Source: Thermosediminibacteraceae bacterium (GTDB lineage Bacteria > Bacillota > Thermosediminibacteria > Thermosediminibacterales > Thermosediminibacteraceae). Taken from it: a DNA stretch of 38,130 nt. The notes under the pieces were generated by a model. The model ran no database searches. It was not told where the DNA came from and saw only the letters and a program-made list of their open reading frames with translations. Of this stretch, positions 1 to 6,348 are shown piece after piece; position 1 is the stretch's first letter, and the number at the start of each line of letters is the position of its first letter. The position numbers and the translations under genes are program-made. The stretch lies in the NCBI GenBank assembly GCA_021890755.1, contig JAKKUQ010000014.1:1-38130 (forward strand), written 5' to 3'.

Positions 1-55
1 GAGCAGCGCACTCGTAATGCGCAGGTCGTGGGTTCGAATCCCACCATCAGCTCCA
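1..55 (+). tRNA. tRNA-Thr(CGU), 3' part only
   Basis: The 3' two-thirds of a tRNA are visible. The anticodon stem GCGCA/TGCGC closes a seven-base loop CTCGTAA, giving anticodon CGT, which reads the Thr codon ACG. The T arm (GTGGG-TTCGAAT-CCCAC), the acceptor strand CATCAGC, discriminator T and an encoded CCA (53-55) follow. The 5' end lies outside the window. The minus-strand integrase gene ends about 100 bp downstream, so the tRNA 3' end is the probable attachment site. Confidence 0.93.
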
Positions 56-61
56 GAGAAC

Positions 62-95
62 ATAAGGCTTCCGGGATTTTTCCCGGAAGCCTTAT
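62..95 (+). terminator. Perfect 15-bp hairpin after the tRNA
   Basis: Two 15-base arms (62-76 and 81-95) pair perfectly around a TTTT loop and are followed by CGGTTTTT. It probably ends tRNA transcription. It may also end the minus-strand integrase operon, since the stem is symmetric. Confidence 0.75.
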
Positions 96-101
96 CGGTT
101 T

Positions 102-122
102 TTGGTGCCCATTTGGTGCCCA
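102..122. repeat. Tandem 10-bp repeat between tRNA and integrase
   Basis: TTGGTGCCCA occurs twice (102-111 and 113-122) with one base between. Short direct repeats beside an attachment core often bind the N-terminal arm-binding domain of a tyrosine recombinase, so these are candidate integrase arm sites. This assignment is from position only. Confidence 0.4.
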
Positions 123-158
123 AAATATTGTAATGAAAACCCCGAACGATAACGGGGT

Positions 159-1355
159 TTAACTAAGGAGTTGTTCTAATTTTTCAGCCGCAGTTCTCTG
201 CATGCCGGGCATGAGGTGAGAATATATATCGTAAGTTATCCTTACGCTGCTGTGCCCGAGCCTTTCTGAAATTATCTTAACATCCACGCCGGCCTTCAGT
301 AGTAGGCTTGCATGAGTGTGTCGGAGGCAGTGGAAGTTAAGCCTGGGCAGGCCAATTCTTTCAAGGAATTCGGGGAACCAGCTGCTGATCGTGTCGGGAT
401 GCATTGGAAGGCCGTTATCCTGACAGAACACCAGGTTGTAATCATTATAATTCGGCCCGAGAAGCAGTTTTTTCTCGTGCTGCTGCCTTCGATGGTTTTT
501 CAGTACCTTTATAACGTCATCGGAAACGTCTATGTTTCTTACGCTTTTTTTGGTTTTTGGTGCTTTAAAAAAGATCCCTCTTTCAGGAGTATATCCTAAT
601 GTCTGTCTTACTTTTATTATTTTATTTTTTTCATCAATATCCTTCCATCGCAATGCCAGCAACTCACCCCTTCTCATTCCTGTCCTGACGGCAAGGAAGA
701 GAAGGGCATAATAGGGAGTTTCTCTTGCTTTTTCCAGCATATAATTTACCTGCTGTTCGTCCAGGACTTTGACTGCCTGGGTGTTGTCGATTTCGTCGTC
801 AGGGTTGTATGTTATAAATTCCTTTTGAATTTTGGGAAGCTCGACCGAATCAGCTATATTATAGGGTATGAGTTGCTGTTTCACTGCTGTGTCAAGAGCT
901 TTGTGTATCACTCTATGATGATATATAAGACTTGCTTGTGATAAAGAACCTTTCTTACCGTCGAGTCTAGAACAATCCATGAGTTCTTTATAGAACGTCT
1001 GCAGGTGGATAGGTCTAAGTTTTTCTAAAGGGATTGCTCCTAATTTAGGAATAACTCGGAGATTTATTATTTGGGAATATCGCCTGACTGTGGTTGGGGA
1101 AAGTCTTTTTACCTTGGGATAATCTTCAAGCCATTTTTTTAAATATTCTCCAAAAGTTATTTTCGTGTCCAACAGGAGACCTTTTTCGTATTCAGAGATG
1201 AGTTTTGCAAGTTCTATTTCTGCTTCTCTTTTAGGGCCTTTAAAAGTTCTTACTAACCGTTTTCTCTTCTTGGTTTCCGGGTCGCGACCCAGTTCGATTA
1301 CTATTTTCCAAGTATTCTTTCCTCTTTTTTCAAGATGGCCGGGCATTATATTCAC
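159..1355 (-). CDS. int: Tyrosine-family site-specific integrase
   Basis: This 398-residue protein has the standard layout of phage/ICE integrases: an N-terminal arm-binding domain, a central SAM-like core-binding domain (about 65-180) and a C-terminal catalytic domain. The catalytic set is visible: Arg in TGMRRGE near residue 228, HxxR in HCLRH at 342-345, His 368 in LGHSS and the nucleophile Tyr 378 in YDIYSHL. It should catalyse recombination between the element's attachment site and the tRNA-Thr end. The gene points toward the tRNA, and its 5' end overlaps the ImmA-like gene by 26 bp, so the two are probably co-transcribed. Translation may begin at the first Met or at Met 4 (MPGHLEKRG). 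Confidence 0.96.
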   Translation of the reverse strand: MNIMPGHLEKRGKNTWKIVIELGRDPETKKRKRLVRTFKGPKREAEIELAKLISEYEKGLLLDTKITFGEYLKKWLEDYPKVKRLSPTTVRRYSQIINLRVIPKLGAIPLEKLRPIHLQTFYKELMDCSRLDGKKGSLSQASLIYHHRVIHKALDTAVKQQLIPYNIADSVELPKIQKEFITYNPDDEIDNTQAVKVLDEQQVNYMLEKARETPYYALLFLAVRTGMRRGELLALRWKDIDEKNKIIKVRQTLGYTPERGIFFKAPKTKKSVRNIDVSDDVIKVLKNHRRQQHEKKLLLGPNYNDYNLVFCQDNGLPMHPDTISSWFPEFLERIGLPRLNFHCLRHTHASLLLKAGVDVKIISERLGHSSVRITYDIYSHLMPGMQRTAAEKLEQLLS

Positions 1356-1818
1356 CTTCCTTAATCGCTAGCCTCAATATGTTTTCAGGTATTTCAAGAG
1401 AACAGGCGATCTGTTCAATTGCATACCCTTCATATTTAGTGAGGTCAATATTATACATCAGAAGCTCTGCGGCAAATTTGTTGGCTTCATTTTCATACTT
1501 ACTTGTAACTAGGAGAGTATTAAGCTCCAGAAAGATTGCGTTTATTTTCGGGTGCAGGACACAATGACCCAATTCATGGGCCGCAGTCACTATTTGACGC
1601 CTTTTCTCGTAAATGTTGTTTATTACCACGATTTTCCTGCGTAGCTTGCTAAAATAAAAACCTCTGACGTTTTCAGGCAGAGGGTGTTTTATGTATATTA
1701 TGTCCAGCGCATCCATTAATTCGTAAGGATCGCTGGTTTTATATTTTTTTACGAGGCTTCTTACAATTCGCTTGATGTCCAAACGGGCCACCCCGCTATT
1801 TTTTCTTCTTCCTTCCAT
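1330..1818 (-). CDS. immA: ImmA/IrrE-family metallopeptidase (anti-repressor protease)
   Basis: A zinc-protease motif HELGH lies at residues 81-85, with a candidate third ligand Glu in the ENEANKF stretch near 111. Length (162 aa) and sequence fit the ImmA/IrrE family. In ICEBs1 and related elements, ImmA cleaves the partner repressor ImmR during the SOS or cell-density response and so triggers excision. Here the gene sits directly downstream of an XRE repressor, overlapping it by 23 bp, and upstream of int. That is the ICEBs1 order. The target being the 1796-2203 repressor is inference from this synteny. Confidence 0.9.
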   Translation of the reverse strand: MEGRRKNSGVARLDIKRIVRSLVKKYKTSDPYELMDALDIIYIKHPLPENVRGFYFSKLRRKIVVINNIYEKRRQIVTAAHELGHCVLHPKINAIFLELNTLLVTSKYENEANKFAAELLMYNIDLTKYEGYAIEQIACSLEIPENILRLAIKEGEYNARPS

Positions 1819-2203
1819 ACTTCTCCTTATTCCTTATCTTCGCCATCTCCAATCCCACCCGCATGGCATTAATAATGGTGTCAACGTCCTCCTGGCTGAG
1901 TATTTCGCCATCAAGCATGAGGCCTTCTGTGTTTTCAATCCTTTGGCGGGTCTCTTCGATAATCTTTTCTATATCGCGCTCGTCCTTGCGCGTGAGTCGG
2001 CGGTGATTGGAGCGGCCCAGGAGATAGTCCACTGTTACATCGAAATAGTCGGCTATTTTGCGTAAAGTGTCAGGATCCGGAGAACGTTCGCCATTTTCGT
2101 AGTTACTTATAGTTTTTTGTGATACACCTAAATATCGAGCTAATTCTTGCTGTGTAATTTTTCTTTCTTCTCTTAAAGATTTAATCCTTTCTCCTATCAT
2201 CAT
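1796..2203 (-). CDS. immR: XRE-family repressor, ImmR-like
   Basis: The N-terminal 65 residues form a clear helix-turn-helix of the Cro/cI (XRE) type ([20 protein letters not shown]). A charged helical C-terminal half follows, ending in a lysine-rich tail. The gene starts an overlapping repressor-protease-integrase set and is transcribed away from another XRE gene at 2361. It probably represses the divergent early promoter and its own promoter by binding the TAGAACAAA-type boxes between them. The ATG pair at the start has a GGTG-type ribosome site upstream. Confidence 0.9.
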   Translation of the reverse strand: MMIGERIKSLREERKITQQELARYLGVSQKTISNYENGERSPDPDTLRKIADYFDVTVDYLLGRSNHRRLTRKDERDIEKIIEETRQRIENTEGLMLDGEILSQEDVDTIINAMRVGLEMAKIRNKEKYGRKKKK

Positions 2204-2236
2204 GGATCACCTTCTTAATTTAATCTTATTGTAACA

Positions 2237-2270
2237 TTTTGTTCTATTCTTTTCTATAAATAGAACAAAA
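2237..2270. promoter_or_regulatory. Repressor operator: perfect 12-bp inverted repeat
   Basis: TTTTGTTCTATT (2237-2248) and AATAGAACAAAA (2259-2270) are exact reverse complements with a 10-bp spacer. The half-site TAGAACAAA recurs at 2301-2309, as AGAACAAT at 2334-2341, at 2559-2567 and, as TAGAACTAA, at 2589-2597. The cluster lies in and around the gap between the divergent regulators at 2203 and 2361. It is the likely operator set of the ImmR-like repressor. Confidence 0.75.
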
Positions 2271-2294
2271 AGCAGACTTTTTATTAAAAAACTG

Positions 2295-2323
2295 TTGACA
2301 TAGAACAAATCGTAGTATAGAAT
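2295..2323 (+). promoter_or_regulatory. Early rightward promoter overlapped by an operator box
   Basis: A perfect -35 TTGACA (2295-2300) is separated by 17 bp from a -10 TAGAAT (2318-2323). The spacer begins with a TAGAACAAA half-site, so a bound repressor would block RNA polymerase. It would drive the XRE gene at 2361 and the small gene behind it. Confidence 0.8.
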
Positions 2324-2360
2324 AGAATTAAACAGAACAATATGTTTTGAGGTATGAGAT

Positions 2361-2561
2361 ATGGGAAAGTTAAATCTTAAGGATTTACGGAAACAAAAAG
2401 GTGTAACACAATCAACAGTAGCCGAATTTTTAGGTATTAGTGTGAGGTATTATTCTATGTTGGAAACCGGTAAACGTACGCCCGGATTTTTACTAGCAAG
2501 GCGAATCGCTGATTATTATGGGGTTAAAATCGACGATATAAATTTTTTTGGCTCAAAATAG
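2361..2561 (+). CDS. Small XRE-family regulator (Cro-like position)
   Basis: This 66-residue protein is essentially one Cro/cI-type helix-turn-helix domain (TQSTVAEFLGISVRYYSMLE). It is divergent from the ImmR-like repressor, so it occupies the position of Cro in a lambda-type switch. Additional operator-like boxes lie just past its stop codon, before the next gene. It may antagonise ImmR or repress the early operon. This role is inferred from position only. Confidence 0.85.
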   Translation: MGKLNLKDLRKQKGVTQSTVAEFLGISVRYYSMLETGKRTPGFLLARRIADYYGVKIDDINFFGSK

Positions 2562-2615
2562 AACAAATTGAGGTAAATAAATAAAAAATAGAACTAAATG
2601 AGGAAGTGACCTCTT

Positions 2616-2798
2616 ATGAAAATCGCCATCCTGAAAACTAGCATATCCCGAAAGAAGCTCCTCAAAGGCGACTTTACCCCTGATAGCGAAGAAATAGTCG
2701 GCTACGAAGAAGTGGACGAAGACGAATTTTACGGACCGCTTGTTAGATTGTTTTATGAGAGGCTAAAAGAAGTATATAAAGATTCTGTCCATAATTAA
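2616..2798 (+). CDS. Small acidic protein of unknown function
   Basis: I do not recognise this 60-residue product. It is rich in Asp/Glu in its middle (VDEDEFYG) and has a helical, basic C-terminal part. An ATG start follows a GAGG ribosome site, and two operator-like boxes lie in its leader. It sits second in the early rightward operon, just before a bidirectional terminator. By position it could be an anti-repressor or other small early protein, but nothing in the sequence confirms this. Confidence 0.6.
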   Translation: MKIAILKTSISRKKLLKGDFTPDSEEIVGYEEVDEDEFYGPLVRLFYERLKEVYKDSVHN

Positions 2799-2838
2799 AT
2801 TCGATTTATGGAATATTTTTCCTTCAATAAATGAAATA

Positions 2839-2869
2839 AAAAGCATGGATATTTATTGACCATGCTTTT
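2839..2869. terminator. Bidirectional terminator between convergent genes
   Basis: AAAAGCATGG (2839-2848) and CCATGCTTTT (2860-2869) pair perfectly around an 11-base loop. The A run on one side and T run on the other let it terminate transcription from both the gene ending at 2798 and the minus-strand gene ending at 2908. Confidence 0.8.
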
Positions 2870-2907
2870 AAGGATACAAGTTTTGTTCTTACTATATTTG
2901 TTAAGGT

Positions 2908-3165
2908 TTACTTAACCTTTCTTAACAAACTGTCGTGGGAAGCAACCTTCAGGGAGAGCCTATCGAGCTTTCCTTCAATTCGGGAGAGGGTTTCAAGGAT
3001 TCGGTCATTTACATCCAGCTGGACCTCACGGGCGTCGAAAAGAGCTTTAACTTTAGTCACTAATTCATCTTCCATTCGTATTTGAGATTCTTCTACTCGC
3101 CGGAGTTTTTCTTCCATGGAGGTTATTTTTTCTACTAAAAGCTCAAGGAGTTCGCGTTCAGTCAT
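2908..3165 (-). CDS. Small coiled-coil protein
   Basis: This 85-residue protein is predicted from sequence to be almost entirely helical with a heptad-like pattern (LLVEKITSMEEKLRRVEESQ, then a second helix near 55-80). No enzymatic motif is visible. It lies 2 bp after the XRE gene at 3168-3482, so the two are probably co-transcribed. It may be a multimerisation partner of that repressor. I cannot assign a family. Confidence 0.7.
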   Translation of the reverse strand: MTERELLELLVEKITSMEEKLRRVEESQIRMEDELVTKVKALFDAREVQLDVNDRILETLSRIEGKLDRLSLKVASHDSLLRKVK

Positions 3166-3167
3166 AT

Positions 3168-3482
3168 TTATTCTCCTTTCTGGTCCTTCAAAGTCTGTAT
3201 AAATCTTGCGAGGAGTTCGGCCTGCTCAGGCGTAAGGTTTTTGACCTCTTTCATGAGGGAGGAAATCTCCGGAGGAATTTGCTCATCTTCTTCTGAAAAG
3301 AATTCGGCAAGCGTTATGCCGAGCGCATCGCAGATTTTCTTGAGGGTGTCTATTGTTGGAGTTTTTAATCCTCGCTCAATTTCGCTTAAATATACTCTCG
3401 AAATACCAGCGTTATTAGCAATTTCAGTAGCTTTTATCTTCTTTTTGAGCCTTAATTCTTTTATTTTAAGTCCAATATTCAT
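3168..3482 (-). CDS. XRE-family repressor of a second switch
   Basis: The N-terminal 65 residues are a Cro/cI-type helix-turn-helix (ATEIANNAGISRVYLSEIE). A C-terminal region of about 35 residues (PEISSLMKEVKNLTPEQAELL) resembles the oligomerisation tail seen in SinR-like regulators. It is transcribed divergently from the XRE gene at 3675, with GCTA-N-TAGC palindromes between them. It forms a second repressor/Cro-like pair directly next to the ImmR switch. Confidence 0.88.
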   Translation of the reverse strand: MNIGLKIKELRLKKKIKATEIANNAGISRVYLSEIERGLKTPTIDTLKKICDALGITLAEFFSEEDEQIPPEISSLMKEVKNLTPEQAELLARFIQTLKDQKGE

Positions 3483-3593
3483 GCTAAAACCACCTATGTA
3501 AACTTATAGCTAACAAAAGTATATCTTAAGAATTTCAGAAAAACAAGATTTTAGAAGAGAATAAGAGTAAATTGTGGAAAAATGAATATAAAT

Positions 3594-3646
3594 TATGCTA
3601 ATAGCATACTTTAATAATTGAAATAAACATGCTATTAGCTTACAAT
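3594..3646 (+). promoter_or_regulatory. Promoter with palindromic operators of the second switch
   Basis: A 15-bp palindrome TATGCTA-A-TAGCATA occupies 3594-3608. Downstream, TTGAAA (3618-3623), a 17-bp spacer and TACAAT (3641-3646) make a good promoter, and the spacer contains a second GCTATTAGC palindrome. A half-site AGCTAAC lies near 3510 toward the minus-strand gene. These boxes differ entirely from the TAGAACAAA boxes of the first switch. Confidence 0.75.
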
Positions 3647-3674
3647 AGATTTAGATAGTGGAGGTGTCTTAGAA

Positions 3675-3872
3675 ATGTTCAAAATTAAATATATAAGAGA
3701 GAAAAGTGGCATCACGCAAGAAAAACTCGCTGAAAAAGTTGGTATATCGAGAATATATTTAAACGAATTAGAAAATGGTCGAAAGAAAAATCCATCGTTT
3801 AAACTTCTTAAAAAAATAGCAAAGGCGCTTGAAGTTAAGATTTCAGACCTTTTTGAAGACGAATCCGCCTAA
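3675..3872 (+). CDS. Small XRE-family regulator of the second switch
   Basis: This 65-residue single-domain Cro/cI-type helix-turn-helix protein (TQEKLAEKVGISRIYLNELE) starts at an ATG preceded by GGAGGTG. It is driven by the palindrome-bearing promoter at 3618-3646 and faces the repressor at 3168-3482. It precedes the Xis-like gene by about 50 bp, so this second switch may set expression of the excision and early transfer genes. Confidence 0.87.
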   Translation: MFKIKYIREKSGITQEKLAEKVGISRIYLNELENGRKKNPSFKLLKKIAKALEVKISDLFEDESA

Positions 3873-3922
3873 ATTACATATTCTCCATCTTACATTATTT
3901 TCCTTCAAAGGAGGCCTAATAA

Positions 3923-4192
3923 ATGCGTGACTTGAGCGGACTTATCCAGGAGCTGCGGGAGCTGGCACAGCAGGCGACGGCCACTGCCGATGCCCTGGAA
4001 AGGCTCCAGAACTTGAGGTATGAGACGAAGTGGACTGTTGATGTGGAAGAGGCGGCACAACTGTTAGGTATAGATAAGAATACGGTATATGAATACTGCA
4101 GGCAGAAACAGATACCCCACATCAAGCTAGGCAAGAGGATACTGATCCCTACGCTTGCACTTATGAAGTGGCTCGAACAAGGAGTGGCATGA
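3923..4192 (+). CDS. Excisionase-type (MerR/Xis-like) DNA-binding protein
   Basis: An N-terminal helical segment of about 35 residues precedes a winged helix of the excisionase/MerR type (VEEAAQLLGIDKNTVYEYCR, then IPHIKLGKRILIP). Length (89 aa) fits Xis-like recombination directionality factors, which bend attachment-site DNA so that Int excises rather than integrates. An AAAGGAGGCC ribosome site lies just upstream. The position downstream of the divergent switches fits. The family is clear, but the specific Xis role is inferred. Confidence 0.75.
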   Translation: MRDLSGLIQELRELAQQATATADALERLQNLRYETKWTVDVEEAAQLLGIDKNTVYEYCRQKQIPHIKLGKRILIPTLALMKWLEQGVA

Positions 4193-4193
4193 C

Positions 4194-4370
4194 ATGGATG
4201 CCTGGGTGGAATTTTCACCGGTAAAAAACAGAAAGATGATATTCGACCTTGCGGAAAGTTTGATGAGAATTAGACCTGTCAGACTTGAAAGTGTGCCGGA
4301 AGGATGGAAGTTAAGCATTTTTATTGGAAAGGAGAAGAGGGATGCAAAGAAGATGGTCCAGCTGGTCTGA
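4194..4370 (+). CDS. Small ORF overlapping the sigma-like gene
   Basis: An ATG two bases past the previous stop opens a 58-codon frame (MDAWVEFSPVKNRKMIFDL) ending at 4370. It overlaps the start of the next gene by about 29 bp in another frame. The near-zero spacing to the Xis-like gene and the overlap suggest translational coupling. No known domain is recognised. Confidence 0.5.
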   Translation: MDAWVEFSPVKNRKMIFDLAESLMRIRPVRLESVPEGWKLSIFIGKEKRDAKKMVQLV

Positions 4371-4914
4371 GATGGAGGACCAGTATAGAGAAGGAGCTTT
4401 GGCACTGAAAACGGCGCGGAATAGACTGAAAGACGAAGACTTTCATGGGACGATTGCAGATAGGGAGATTATGGGCAGCATGATACGGGATTTGGAGGAT
4501 ACTGCAAGGGTATTGAAAAGGAAGGTGCTGTATGAATTCGGGTCGCTGTCGGAGGATGAATTGGCGCTTTTGACGGACAGACAGCGGCAAATTGCTGAAC
4601 TGAGGCAGAGATATTCCTATCGAGAGATTGCCGAGATGACCGGCCTAGCGGTGAATACGGTCTTTTACATATATCAGCAGGCTGTACGAAAAATAAAACA
4701 GGCTAAGCGGAAGAAAAAAGAAGGCGTCCCAGTAGGGCTTAGTCCTCAACAGGAACAAATATACATACTTTATTTACAAGGTAAAAAACCTGCGGAAATA
4801 GCTCGGATTATAGGTTCTAACCATAGGTCTGTACATACACAATTAAAAAGACTACTACAGAAGGTAGACAAAAATATAGAAAAAATGCCAACAGGCGAAG
4901 TATGCCCAAAATGA
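4342..4914 (+). CDS. Sigma-70 region-4-like regulator with two helix-turn-helix motifs
   Basis: About 190 residues. After a helical N-terminal half there is one sigma-70 region 4-type helix-turn-helix (LTDRQRQIAELRQRYSYREI with AEMTGLAVNTVFYI) and, after a lysine-rich linker, a second similar one (LSPQQEQIYILYLQGKKPAEI). I chose the ATG at 4342, 8-10 bases after GGAGAAGAGG; an upstream in-frame TTG at 4324 is less convincing. Such proteins in ICEs and phages are usually transcription activators of late genes. It may activate the downstream replication or transfer operons, but no target is visible. Confidence 0.75.
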   Translation: MQRRWSSWSEMEDQYREGALALKTARNRLKDEDFHGTIADREIMGSMIRDLEDTARVLKRKVLYEFGSLSEDELALLTDRQRQIAELRQRYSYREIAEMTGLAVNTVFYIYQQAVRKIKQAKRKKKEGVPVGLSPQQEQIYILYLQGKKPAEIARIIGSNHRSVHTQLKRLLQKVDKNIEKMPTGEVCPK

Positions 4915-4932
4915 GAAGCCAGAAAGTATATC

Positions 4933-5514
4933 TTAGAATCTGATAAAAAAGAATGTTTCTTTATTGTTTAATGAACGAATAATAACTTTTTCTTTTGTTT
5001 TAAGTAATCGATCTAAATATTTAGAAACATTGATAGGAGTACAGCCCAATAAGGCGAGGTTAGTATAATTTAGTTTATTAAATTTAGTGATGTACACTAA
5101 TAATCGTTTCGCGATTTTTTGCTTACTAACCTTTGTTTTGCGAGAATAAATAAGATGAATTGTCCAAATATTGCACGGCCATATTTTTTTACCGGTTAAA
5201 ATTTTTAAAGTAATAAATGTCACTAATGGTGTTGAGGGTATATAAATAATGGTATTTTCTTTTATCAAACAACCCATTAACAAGTTTTTTAACAAGGCAA
5301 AGACTATGTAAAAAATCACTGAGGATATTATATAAAGATTACCTACAGGGCTAGTCCAACTAATATATCCAATAATCAAAAAAATAGAGACTGGAAGCAA
5401 ATAATATATTTTTCCTTTAATCTTGGCAATATAGTAAAATTGGTGAACCAGGTCAATAGGGAGAATGAGTAAATGAAACGGAATTTTAATGAAATCGATA
5501 AATCTATTCAACAA
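4933..5514 (-). CDS. Membrane protein, possible C-terminal winged helix
   Basis: A 193-codon frame encodes at least three hydrophobic segments (about 12-30, 38-55 and 60-85) and a soluble C-terminal part. The last 45 residues (ALLGCTPINVSKYLDRLL) look like a winged-helix domain, which would make it a membrane-linked regulator. No ATG is near the start; TTG at 5514 is the only reasonable initiator and it has no clear ribosome site. Its 5' end overlaps the plus-strand ORF at 5473 by 42 bp. The region is more AT-rich than its neighbours, consistent with separate acquisition. Confidence 0.5.
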   Translation of the reverse strand: MLNRFIDFIKIPFHLLILPIDLVHQFYYIAKIKGKIYYLLPVSIFLIIGYISWTSPVGNLYIISSVIFYIVFALLKNLLMGCLIKENTIIYIPSTPLVTFITLKILTGKKIWPCNIWTIHLIYSRKTKVSKQKIAKRLLVYITKFNKLNYTNLALLGCTPINVSKYLDRLLKTKEKVIIRSLNNKETFFFIRF

Positions 5515-5793
5515 AAAAAACAGAGTACTTTCCCTCCCGTTTTTTTAATTTACTGGCTTTTTAATTTAATTAATTCTGCCGAGTTTTTCATAATGTTCCA
5601 GAGGTTAGGCTTCAACCTGATATTAAGAGCCTCTATCTCTCTCGTATTACCTCCCCTGATAAATTTTTTATGGATGGCAGAAGTTAATTTTTACAGCATA
5701 CTTCTTGGTAAAAAATATAAGTGGTATGAAAATTCGCTTTTTGTGTTAACCCAATCTTTTATTTTATTGTATCTGATAATAGCAGTATTTTGA
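5473..5793 (+). CDS. Small membrane protein of unknown function
   Basis: A 106-codon frame starts at an ATG about nine bases after AGGGAG. It contains three likely membrane spans (about 23-45, 52-68 and 88-106), with a polar Lys/Gln-rich N-terminus. It is divergent from, and overlaps, the minus-strand membrane ORF. It lies just before the ssb pseudogene. No family is recognised. Confidence 0.5.
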   Translation: MKRNFNEIDKSIQQKKQSTFPPVFLIYWLFNLINSAEFFIMFQRLGFNLILRASISLVLPPLINFLWMAEVNFYSILLGKKYKWYENSLFVLTQSFILLYLIIAVF

Positions 5794-5835
5794 AGAGAGT
5801 ATTATAATTGAGATTTATAAGGAGGAAGAGCTTTT

Positions 5836-6168
5836 ATGATCAACAACGTTACTCTTATTGGTAGACTCACCAGGGATCCGGAGCTCCGGAAGGCTGGGGA
5901 TGCTCCTGTATGTTCTTTCACCTTAGCGGTGGACAGGGATTTTCTGAACGGCTAAGGTGAGCGGGAGACGGATTTCATACCCGTCGTGACGTGGAGGAAG
6001 CTGGCGGAGACCTGCGCCAATAACCTCAAGAAGGGCCGGCTGGTGGGAGTGACGGACAGGATCCAGGTCCGGCAGTGGGAACAGGAGGGTAAAAAACGCT
6101 GGGAAATGGAAGTAGTTGCCGACAACGTAAGGTTTCTGGATTCGGGCAAAAAAGACGAAGGGCAATAG
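5836..6168 (+). pseudogene. ssb: Single-stranded DNA-binding protein gene with an in-frame stop
   Basis: The frame from ATG 5836 (GGAGGAAGAG upstream) to TAG 6168 reads as one continuous OB-fold [20 protein letters not shown], then FTLAVDRDF, then GERETDFIPVVTWRKLAE, NNLKKGRLVGV and VVADNVRFL. It is broken only by a TAA at codon 40 (5953-5955). SSB relatives normally have Gln at this point (NxQGERETDF), so CAA to TAA is the simplest explanation. The frame is otherwise intact, which suggests a recent nonsense mutation, stop readthrough, or a sequencing error. The usual long acidic SSB tail is very short here (KKDEGQ). It sits before the replication initiator, where it would protect transferred or rolling single strands. 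Confidence 0.85.
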
Positions 6169-6190
6169 ATAGCCCTTTTTATTATTTATA

Positions 6191-6298
6191 GGCTGTGGAT
6201 ATGACGCATCCGTGGGCTTGATGGATAACCCTGCAGGTTACCCACAGAGCCCACAGCTGCTTGGACAACTCTTCGAGTTGTCCACATATCGCACAGCC
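6191..6298. other. Multi-hairpin region with DnaA-box-like outer stem (copy A)
   Basis: An outer stem is formed by GGCTGTGGATATG (6191-6203) and CATATCGCACAGCC (6285-6298), with one bulged base. Inside are a 7-bp stem GTGGGCT/AGCCCAC (6212-6218 and 6248-6254) enclosing TAACC-CTGCA-GGTTA (6226-6240), and a 9-bp hairpin GGACAACTC-TTC-GAGTTGTCC (6263-6283). The outer arm carries TGTGGATAT, close to the reverse complement of the DnaA box TTATCCACA. It lies directly upstream of the replication initiator. A related structure occurs at 17088-17228. Candidate replication or single-strand origin. Confidence 0.65.
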
Positions 6299-6348
6299 CC
6301 TGCTGCTGTTTTTATTTTTATAGTAACTTTTAGTTAAGGATGATGAAA

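Noticed and set aside
5986-6168. A separate 60-residue gene starting at GTG 5986
   Set aside because: It is in frame with, and is the C-terminal part of, the interrupted ssb, and it has no ribosome site of its own. It would lack half of the OB fold.
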